A DNA stretch of 9,115 bases from Gammaproteobacteria bacterium. Lineage in GTDB: Bacteria; Pseudomonadota; Gammaproteobacteria; Steroidobacterales; Woeseiaceae. The position numbers and the translations under genes are program-made. The stretch spans positions 1 through 9,115 of the forward strand of contig JAOUNK010000118.1 of the NCBI GenBank assembly GCA_029881015.1. The letters are read 5' to 3'. The notes below the pieces were generated by a model, which saw only the letters and a program-made list of their open reading frames with translations, was not told the DNA's origin and searched no databases. Below are positions 1 through 5,443 of this stretch, piece after piece (position 1 is the first letter of the stretch; each line of letters begins with the position of its first letter).

Positions 1-1004
1 CCCTCCGCGCACAACTGTTCGATCATTTGCACACAGCGTTCCGCAGGCAGGGCCAGGATCAGCACATCGACCGGATCGTTCGCCAGCGCTGCAACATCGG
101 GCACGCAGCGGATGCCGGAGAACTCCTCGACACCGGGTTTGACCACCAGCAACCCGTCCCCTGCCAGCGCAGACTGGCGCAGGTTTTCCAGTATCAGGCT
201 GCCAACGCTGCCGGCTTTCGCAGAGACACCCGCCACTGCGATGCGGCGTGGATTCAGGAAACTGTCGTCCTGCAATGGTACCGGGCAGGGCTCGACAGGC
301 GTTTCTTCCGAGCGCAGGCCGACGCCATCAAGTGCGACAATCGCTCCATTGCTGTCAACGACCAGCGGATTTATTTCGACCAGCCCGAGTCTTTCCCGGG
401 CCATCAATTCATCCAGCTTCCACAGCTTCCTGAGAAAACCGAGCAGGTTTTCGGCATCGACGAGAGCCGCCGTCTGACGTGTCTTACCGAGCAGGATCTT
501 GCCCAGCCAATGCCCCTCTAGCTCTGCGAAGGCTTCTTCGGGCGTATACGCCGATACGGGCCATACGAGCAGGGACTGTTTGAGTTCCCGCGCCCAGTCC
601 TCGGTTAATAAACCGCCGAAACCGAGACTGATGATGTCCCCGGAGCGGCTGTCCCTTTTCAGACTGACGAAGATCTCGCTCGGCGCATTCCCGGCACGCC
701 GAACCTCGACTTGTTCTACGATCAGCGTTCCGATCCAGTCAAACTGCTCGCCGACGCGCGTGGACATGCTCCCGTGCGTTTCCCTGGCAAAGTCGGTATC
801 GAAATCACAAAACGCCAACGCGCCATGCTCCGACTTGTGCCACAGGTCCCGGGCCATTCCCTTGATGACAACAGGGTCGCCGCTGGCAAAGGGCGCATCA
901 GCTATTTTGCGGTCATCGGTGACAAGGAAATGCCTTGGCGTCTTGATGCCAACGCGGGACAGCAATTCGTAGATCTCGAATTCCGGGATGAATGCGCTGG
1001 TCAT
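1..1004 (-). CDS. Acyl-CoA ligase (ADP-forming type), ATP-grasp then CoA-binding domain; 3' end outside window
   Basis: I translated the minus strand by hand: it is open without a stop from ATG at 1004 to the left edge (334 codons visible). Residues 1-235 resemble an ATP-grasp_5 domain: an N-terminal helix leading to RVGIKTP (18-24), VVIKGM (45-50), the family hallmark HKSE (56-59), LIVEQV (94-99) and EINPLVV (210-216). From about residue 252 a Rossmann-type CoA_binding domain starts (RRIAVAGVSAKAGSVG, 253-268) and continues to the edge. The missing part should hold the succinyl-CoA-ligase-like domain with the catalytic histidine. The family forms acyl-CoA from an acid, CoA and ATP, or runs in reverse to make ATP, in the cytoplasm. 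The substrate cannot be told. The more usual single-chain order is CoA-binding first and ATP-grasp last, so this is the beta-alpha order. No upstream in-frame start exists before the PEBP stop, and the Shine-Dalgarno is poor, so translation may depend on the PEBP gene 23 nt upstream. Confidence 0.85.
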   Translation of the reverse strand, partial: MTSAFIPEFEIYELLSRVGIKTPRHFLVTDDRKIADAPFASGDPVVIKGMARDLWHKSEHGALAFCDFDTDFARETHGSMSTRVGEQFDWIGTLIVEQVEVRRAGNAPSEIFVSLKRDSRSGDIISLGFGGLLTEDWARELKQSLLVWPVSAYTPEEAFAELEGHWLGKILLGKTRQTAALVDAENLLGFLRKLWKLDELMARERLGLVEINPLVVDSNGAIVALDGVGLRSEETPVEPCPVPLQDDSFLNPRRIAVAGVSAKAGSVGSLILENLRQSALAGDGLLVVKPGVEEFSGIRCVPDVAALANDPVDVLILALPAERCVQMIEQLCAE

Positions 1005-1027
1005 CTGGAGAAAGCCGCGGCATCGCT

Positions 1028-1504
1028 TTACGAGCGCGTATAGGTACCCACGAGGCGGTTCATCGCAATGACGTTCGGTTCGACCTTCGCGAGGAGCTCC
1101 CACATCGTTAGCCCCGGCTCGAGTTCAGGGTCATCATCCAGCGCCAGCAGCCAGAAGAAGTAGTGATGTGCGCCGTGTCCCACAGGTGGCATGGGCCCGC
1201 CGTAGCCTCGCTTGTCAAAATCGTTACTGCCCTGAAGGTAGTCGCCGACACCTTCAGGGAGCTCGACGACAGATCCCGGGATACCGTACAACACCCAGTG
1301 CACGAACCCGTAGGTGCCCGGCTTCACCAGCGGTGCATCCGGATCGTGACAGATCAGGGCGAAGGACTTCGTTTCGTCCGGCTGGTCGCGCCACGACAAT
1401 GCTGGAGAGACATCCTCACCCTCACCAGTGTGTTTTGCCGGAATCGGTCCGCCTCGATGGAAAGCCGAGCTGGTCAACGTCATGTCGGAAAGTGCAAAGC
1501 CCAT
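1028..1504 (-). CDS. PEBP family protein (YbhB/YbcL type, Raf-kinase-inhibitor-like)
   Basis: A 158-residue protein, the normal length for bacterial YbhB/YbcL proteins. The PEBP ligand-pocket motifs are intact: DPDAP (54-58), FVHWVLYGIP (67-76) and GGPMPPVGHGAHHY (102-115). The fold binds phosphorylated or anionic ligands; the physiological role of the bacterial members is unsettled. No signal peptide is visible, so it is probably cytoplasmic like YbhB. An in-frame ATG at 1540 would add 12 residues, but the ATG at 1504 has a good AGGGAG ribosome site about 8 nt upstream and starts exactly where family members begin, so I chose 1504. It is the first gene of a minus-strand pair with the acyl-CoA ligase. 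Confidence 0.92.
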   Translation of the reverse strand: MGFALSDMTLTSSAFHRGGPIPAKHTGEGEDVSPALSWRDQPDETKSFALICHDPDAPLVKPGTYGFVHWVLYGIPGSVVELPEGVGDYLQGSNDFDKRGYGGPMPPVGHGAHHYFFWLLALDDDPELEPGLTMWELLAKVEPNVIAMNRLVGTYTRS

Positions 1505-1609
1505 GATGCTTACTCCCTGAAAGTAACCGAATGCTTGCATCTTCGTATATGCCTCTGCCGCTCGATTGGCAATACGCTATGACCGTAACGACTGCCGGCC
1601 TGCCCACCC

Positions 1610-1673
1610 AGGTAATGAAAGGGATCAGAGCACAATTCTCGATTCGGAGAGATGTACTCTGATCCCCTTACCT
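1610..1673. repeat. 64-nt palindromic hairpin, REP-like
   Basis: The arms 1621-1640 and 1647-1666 are complementary at 17 of 20 positions, with one further G-T wobble, around the 6-nt loop GATTCG. The outer ten bases (GGGATCAGAG against CTCTGATCCC) are perfect. A second outer pair, AGGTAA (1610-1615) against TTACCT (1668-1673), extends it with a 5-nt against 1-nt bulge. It lies in the divergent space between the PEBP gene and ydbH, where no transcription terminator is expected, and no T-tract follows on the plus strand. Its right edge is 4 nt from the GGAGG site that probably serves ydbH. The core GGGATCAGAGTACA resembles, from memory, solitary palindromes linked to IS200-like REP-associated transposases; I have not checked this. 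Confidence 0.75.
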
Positions 1674-1699
1674 CACCGGAGGTTGCTAAAGTAGCAGCT

Positions 1700-3790
1700 A
1701 TGTATCGGGCTTTGTTTTCTGTTCTGGGCTGCGTGGCTTTGCTGCCGTGCATTGTGGCTGCCGAGGAGGTGGTCCTCGAGGGCCGTGCCGGTAAGGTCAC
1801 CTCCGACAGCTGGATGATCGCGGGGTTGGAGTCCCGGTTCGAGCTGACGGCGACCGGCGTGCTCGGCGAGGTTCGCATGGCCCGCATCACGCTGCGGGAA
1901 TCCGGTCAGAGCTTCGACGATGTCCGGGTGGCGTGCACCGACATTGTTCTGACGACACGCGGTGCGGCCTGCGACGACGCGACCTTTACAGCGACGATCC
2001 CCGGTGTTGGACGGCAGAGCATGCAGGGCACCTTTTCCTGGGACAAGCCGACCGGGGACACGAATATCGAGCTGCACGACGTCGCCATCGCCGGGAGCAG
2101 AATGCGATTCAGTATTCTCGCGAGCGACAGCGGCATAGAGGCCAGCTACTCCGGAACGTCGCTCAACCTCGAAGGGCTCCTGCAGCTGGCCGCCAAGTTT
2201 ACCGATGCTGTGGCCGGTTATTCCGGCAGCGGGCAAACGGACCTTGCCGGCTGGCTCAGGGCGCCGGCCGACGGGCCGCTGCGCGTAGTGGCTACCGCGG
2301 ACCTCGATGGCGCCTCGCTGGCCAACGACGCCGGCACGGTCGCTGCCGCGGATATCACGGGGCGGCTCGAAGTCGATATTGCGGTGCATCCGGACTCGAC
2401 ATCCTTCGACCTCGGCATTGACACCGAGCAGGGTGAAGCCTACGTCGAACCCGTGTACGGCAACTTCTCTGAACACGCACTTCACCTTCGGGCCGACGAC
2501 GTACGCACGACCGACTTCACCGTATTTGAGGTCGGCCAGTTCGTGCTACGACAGGCAAGCTTGCTGGATGCCGGCGGCTCGGCGCGGTTGGCCTTCCCGA
2601 AAGTGCCGGACGCGCCGGCAAGCATAACGGCAGACCTGACGTTGCGTGACTCGTCGCTGGCCACTCTCTACACGAGTCTCGTGCAGGTGCAACTGGCGGG
2701 CACGATCCTCGGCGCACTGGACACCGATGGCCGCATTTCCGGCACCGTCCAGATCGCCGACAACGACCTGGGCGCCGCTCTCCTCGAACTCGACAATGTC
2801 ATCCTGGATGATCAGGGCGGTCGCTTCGCGGTCTATGGCCTCAACGGCGTCATCGACTGGCGTGCGGATCAGGTGGGAACGCCGGGCACAAGCCGGCTGT
2901 CCTGGGAAAGCGGCACGGCGTACGGCCTGATCGTCGGCGGCGGCGACGTGCAGCTGCAGCTCGGGAACAGCGACATAGAGCTGCTGCAGCCCTTGCGACT
3001 ACCCACCATGGGCGGCGCATTGCGGATCAACCAGTTGGCCCTGCACAGCTTCGGGAGCGACGATGCCACCGGCCGCCTCGACGCCGAGCTCGAGCCTGTG
3101 CAGCTCGGCCAGCTCACCGGTGCTTTGGGTTGGCCCGCGTTCTCGGGCACGCTGTCGGGACGCCTGCCGCTGCTGCAGCTTTCTGAGAATACGGTCACGG
3201 TCGGCGGTGACCTGAGTGCGCGGTTTTTCGACGGCACGATGACGGTGTCGAACCTGCGCATCGAGCAGCCGTTCGGCCGTGTGCCGCGGCTCAACGCCGA
3301 CCTGGCCTTTCGTGACCTCGACCTGCAGCCGGTCACCGAGACGTTTTCTTTCGGTTACATTCAGGGGCGGTTAAGCGGCGACGTGACAGGCTTGACCCTC
3401 GTGAACTGGCGCCCGGTGGCCATGGACATGAGATTCTATACACCACCCGACGATCGCTCGCGGCACCGCATCAGCCAGCGCGCCGTAGAGAATCTCGCCA
3501 GCGTCGGTGGCGGCGGCGCCACGGCGGCACTGTCGACCGGTTTTCTCCGGTTCTTCGAGGTTTTCGCCTATGATCGTATCGGCCTGCGCTGCCGCCTGCG
3601 CGACAACGTTTGTACAATGAGCGGGGTCGGGCCGGCGAAGTCAGGCCCGCAGGGAACCGGTTATTACATCGTCAAGGGCCGGGGCGTGCCCAGGATCGAT
3701 GTCGTGGGGTTTCGCGAGACAGTGAGCTGGCCCAGACTGGTGCAGCAGCTTGCCGCGATTACCCGCAGCAGTGCGCCGATCGTCAACTGA
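1700..3790 (+). CDS. ydbH: YdbH-family AsmA-like periplasmic protein (intermembrane lipid homeostasis)
   Basis: A 696-residue protein with a hydrophobic N-terminus (residues 4-20) and a plausible signal-peptidase site near VAA-EE (19-23). The body is a long series of amphipathic beta strands typical of AsmA/TamB-like proteins, which form a hydrophobic groove for phospholipids across the periplasm. The C-terminal part carries the block I associate with the YdbH domain (PF11739): RISQRAVENLAS (590-601), GFLRFFEVFAYDRIGLRCRL (614-633) and YYIVKGRGVPRIDVVGF (655-671). C631/C638 could form a disulfide. In E. coli YdbH works with YnbE and YdbL. The frame is open from ATG 1652, but that codon lies inside the palindrome and would give a 16-residue polar extension ahead of the signal sequence. 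I prefer ATG 1700, although its GGAGG site (1678-1682) is rather far (17 nt). E. coli YdbH is longer (about 880 residues). The ydbL gene follows 38 nt downstream. Confidence 0.82.
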   Translation: MYRALFSVLGCVALLPCIVAAEEVVLEGRAGKVTSDSWMIAGLESRFELTATGVLGEVRMARITLRESGQSFDDVRVACTDIVLTTRGAACDDATFTATIPGVGRQSMQGTFSWDKPTGDTNIELHDVAIAGSRMRFSILASDSGIEASYSGTSLNLEGLLQLAAKFTDAVAGYSGSGQTDLAGWLRAPADGPLRVVATADLDGASLANDAGTVAAADITGRLEVDIAVHPDSTSFDLGIDTEQGEAYVEPVYGNFSEHALHLRADDVRTTDFTVFEVGQFVLRQASLLDAGGSARLAFPKVPDAPASITADLTLRDSSLATLYTSLVQVQLAGTILGALDTDGRISGTVQIADNDLGAALLELDNVILDDQGGRFAVYGLNGVIDWRADQVGTPGTSRLSWESGTAYGLIVGGGDVQLQLGNSDIELLQPLRLPTMGGALRINQLALHSFGSDDATGRLDAELEPVQLGQLTGALGWPAFSGTLSGRLPLLQLSENTVTVGGDLSARFFDGTMTVSNLRIEQPFGRVPRLNADLAFRDLDLQPVTETFSFGYIQGRLSGDVTGLTLVNWRPVAMDMRFYTPPDDRSRHRISQRAVENLASVGGGGATAALSTGFLRFFEVFAYDRIGLRCRLRDNVCTMSGVGPAKSGPQGTGYYIVKGRGVPRIDVVGFRETVSWPRLVQQLAAITRSSAPIVN

Positions 3791-3828
3791 CGTCAGCGCC
3801 AGTGTCGCTTTAAAGGAGATTGTCAGCC

Positions 3829-4431
3829 ATGCGCAAGATAGCCATCAGTCTGTCGGTGTTAATAACGGTGTTTGTCGTGGCCTGCGTCACGATCAACGTG
3901 TACTTTCCGGAAGCCGCCGCCGTCGAGGCCGCGGATCGCATCATCGACAAGGTGCGGGGCGAAGAGTCGGGCGAACCAACGACCCGGCTGCGTCCCGACG
4001 ACAGCGACCGTTCGAACTTCGCCTATGCACTAGCGAGCGGTCTCGGCCAGTTTCTGATCGGCGAGGCCAATGCGCAGGAACCGGTCGACTTCGACAAACC
4101 GTCGGCCGAGAAAGCTGCGCTCGAGAACTCGCTGGCCGCACGCTTCCCCGCGCTGCGCGTGTACCTCGACTCCGGCGCAATCGGCCTGACCGACTCCGGC
4201 TTGCTGGAAATTCGCGACCGCAATCTCGTGCCTCTGAAAGACCGCAATACCGTCGTACAGCTGGTTGCTGCGCAGAACAACGACTGGAATGCGCTGTATG
4301 CCGAGATCGCCCGGCTCAACAACCACCCCGAATGGCAGGACAGCATTCGGCGCACGTTCGCCGAGCGCTGGGTCGCGAAAGCGGATAAGGGCTGGTACTA
4401 CCGCGAAGGTGGTGTCTGGAAGCAAAAGTAG
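3829..4431 (+). CDS. ydbL: YdbL/DUF1318-family lipoprotein with YnbE-like N-terminal segment
   Basis: A 200-residue protein starting at ATG 3829, with AAGGAG at 3813-3818 (10 nt spacing). Residues 1-18 form a lipoprotein signal, with lipobox VVAC (16-19) and lipidated C19. Valine at +2 suggests outer-membrane sorting. CVTINVYFPEAA (19-30) and AADRIIDKV (34-42) are the signature of the long, lipidated DUF1318 proteins. Residues 43-63 are a polar linker. Residues 64-82 are hydrophobic and end in an AxA-like site (ANA-Q). Residues 92-200 match YdbL: a long helix, then the RNLVPLKDRN region and a closing AKADKGWYYREGGVWKQK. E. coli YdbL is a small soluble periplasmic protein thought to act as a chaperone for the YdbH-YnbE bridge. 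Here the lipid anchor suggests that one chain covers both the outer-membrane and chaperone roles. That last step is inference. Confidence 0.85.
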   Translation: MRKIAISLSVLITVFVVACVTINVYFPEAAAVEAADRIIDKVRGEESGEPTTRLRPDDSDRSNFAYALASGLGQFLIGEANAQEPVDFDKPSAEKAALENSLAARFPALRVYLDSGAIGLTDSGLLEIRDRNLVPLKDRNTVVQLVAAQNNDWNALYAEIARLNNHPEWQDSIRRTFAERWVAKADKGWYYREGGVWKQK

Positions 4432-4662
4432 CGCGTCAATTATTTTTTGAAATCTGTGGGTCCCGAATACTCACGCAGCCTAGCGCAAATAGTAGTGGTG
4501 CAGTGTGCCTATCGTTTAATCGTCCTGTGCTCCGCAAAAATTACTGAACCCGCTCAGATTCGCCGTTATTCTTGTCGAATTGATGGTTTAGTCTGGACTA
4601 AGAACAAGAAATGCAGAGACTGGATCTGGTAGCAATCGACCGGTTGCGAAGCGCCGCAGTGA
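4432..4662. other. Gene-poor spacer between ydbL and transposase remnant
   Basis: About 230 bases with no convincing gene. GC drops here (27 of 60 in 4441-4500) against about 65% within ydbH. A T6 tract starts at 4443 just after ydbL, but no GC-rich stem precedes it, so I do not call a terminator. Short open frames at 4447-4632 (61 codons) and 4611-4688 (25 codons) lack a ribosome site and recognisable content. The one structured element is the nested inverted repeat at 4569-4610. Confidence 0.6.
4569..4610. repeat. Nested inverted repeat (operator- or hairpin-like)
   Basis: The outer arms TTCTTGT (4569-4575) and ACAAGAA (4604-4610) and the inner arms TTAGTC (4588-4593) and GACTAA (4596-4601) are both perfect inverted repeats. 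The inner one has a 2-nt centre. The nesting is asymmetric: 12 nt separate the left arms and 2 nt the right. TTGATG (4580-4585) could be a -35 box but I see no -10 box at the right distance. It could be an autoregulator operator whose gene has been lost, or an RNA hairpin ahead of the mobile-element scar. Confidence 0.5.
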
Positions 4663-5347
4663 ATTTCTTTCGAACGCTGGCACCGTGAGGGTTTTCGGTT
4701 GTTCTGGCGGCTTAAGTCGAAACCCGGAAGACCCGTTGTACCGCCCGAAGTTCAGCAACTGATTCGCCGAATGGCCTTGGACAATCCGACCTGGGGAGAG
4801 GAAAGAATTGCCCACGAGCTTCTCCTCAAGCTGGGCCTGCGTCTATCACCACGTACGGTTCGCAAGTACATGCCTGAGAGACCTTCAGATGGTCCGAATG
4901 GCGGCCGAGCTGATCAGCGCTGGGCCACGTTTGTGAGAAACCACGCCGAAGCGATCGTAGCCTGCGATTTTTTCGCTGCCGGGACCGCAAGTTTGGGAGT
5001 GACTTGGATCGCTCGGTCAAGCGCCTCGGCCTCAGAGTACTGAAGACACCGGTGCGTACACCGGTGGCCAATGCGGTCTGCGAGCGAACGATCGGCACAA
5101 TCCGTCGGGAGTGTCTGGATTACCTGATTCCCATGACCGGCAACCATCTTCGCAGCGTTCTTCGGAAGTGGGTAACTCACTTCAATGCGGCGCGGCCGCA
5201 CAGTTCATTGGGGCCGGGCATACCAGATCCGCCTGAGGGTCTCCCGGTGCCCTCGCAGGAGCATCGTCATCGAATATCACCTCGTCATCGCGTTGCTTGC
5301 CGCTCGATACTGGGCGGGCTGCCTGAGATTATTGCCGACTACAGGTC
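4663..5347 (+). pseudogene. Broken DDE transposase (rve integrase core, IS3/IS481-like), N-terminus and internal block lost
   Basis: The first block (frame of 4663, to about 4976) reads ERWHREGFRLFWRLKSKPGR, then NPTWGEERIAHELLLKLGLR, then SPRTVRKYMP and IVACDFF, where the first catalytic Asp lies (codon 4966). A stop (TGA 4660-4662) closes the frame upstream, so the roughly 70 N-terminal residues usual for this family are missing. At about 4975-4982 the homology jumps to another frame and resumes at RDRKFGSDLD, then VKRLGLRVLKTP, CERTIGTIRRECLDYLIP, HSSLGPGIPDPP and LGGL (to about 5325). Between CDFF and DRDRKF intact relatives have about 60-70 more residues. An internal deletion with frameshift therefore removed the middle of the catalytic core. 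No terminal inverted repeats were found. The product cannot be active. The second frame stays open to 5447. Confidence 0.88.
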
Positions 5348-5374
5348 GGAGGTCGAATCCTTCCCTCTCCGCCA
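5348..5374 (+). other. tRNA-Ser 3'-end-like fragment (possible att remnant)
   Basis: GGAGG (5348-5352), TCGAAT loop, CCTTC, CCTCTCC, G, CCA reads as the T-arm, 3' acceptor strand, discriminator G and encoded CCA of a bacterial tRNA-Ser. GGAGG pairs with CCTTC (one G-T wobble). The loop is one base short of the usual TTCGAAT. The matching 5' half (GGAGAGG acceptor strand, anticodon arm) is not found upstream, so this is not a functional tRNA. Integrases often recombine in the 3' end of tRNA-Ser genes and leave such copies. Chance resemblance remains possible. Confidence 0.4.
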
Positions 5375-5443
5375 GATTCTTGCTATTAACCATACACACA
5401 TTCCTATTAGTCGAAATGAGGGAATGGATGACCGAGGCGACCT
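5375..5443 (+). promoter_or_regulatory. Leader of the ABC efflux operon: weak promoter candidate and inverted repeat
   Basis: TTGCTA (5380-5385) and CCTATT (5403-5408), 17 nt apart, are a poor sigma-70 candidate. The inverted repeat CATTCC (5399-5404) / GGAATG (5421-5426) spans the -10 region and could be a regulator site or a leader hairpin. GAGG at 5434-5437 is the ribosome site for the adaptor ATG at 5444. All promoter elements are weak matches seen by eye. Confidence 0.25.

Noticed and set aside
27..972. Long plus-strand open frames across the left edge (for example 27-521 and 499-972)
   Set aside because: They lie antisense to the acyl-CoA ligase, whose minus-strand frame carries clear ATP-grasp and CoA-binding motifs. 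The plus-strand products are arginine- and serine-rich with no recognisable content.
1505..1540. ATG at 1540 as the PEBP start
   Set aside because: The AGGGAG site fits ATG 1504, and PEBP homology starts there.
1652..1699. Upstream ATG at 1652 as the ydbH start
   Set aside because: It lies inside the palindrome, has no ribosome site and would put a polar 16-residue extension ahead of a good signal sequence.
1673..2485. Long minus-strand open frame (270 codons) within ydbH
   Set aside because: It is antisense to the signal sequence and beta-strand body of YdbH and has no ribosome site or domain content; long shadow frames are expected in GC-rich genes.
3820..3828. TTG at 3820 as the ydbL start
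   Set aside because: It is only 1 nt from AAGGAG; ATG 3829 has workable spacing and gives a normal lipoprotein signal.
4432..4460. Possible rho-independent terminator after ydbL (T6 tract starting at 4443)
   Set aside because: No GC-rich stem precedes the T tract; only a 4-bp AT-rich TCAA/TTGA repeat is present.
4447..4688. Small frames 4447-4632 and 4611-4688 as genes
   Set aside because: No ribosome site, no recognisable domain, and they lie in low-GC spacer and scar DNA.
5280..5374. Complete tRNA-Ser gene ending at 5374
   Set aside because: No GGAGAGG 5' acceptor strand or anticodon arm is present; the upstream bases encode the transposase C-terminus, and the T-loop is one base short.
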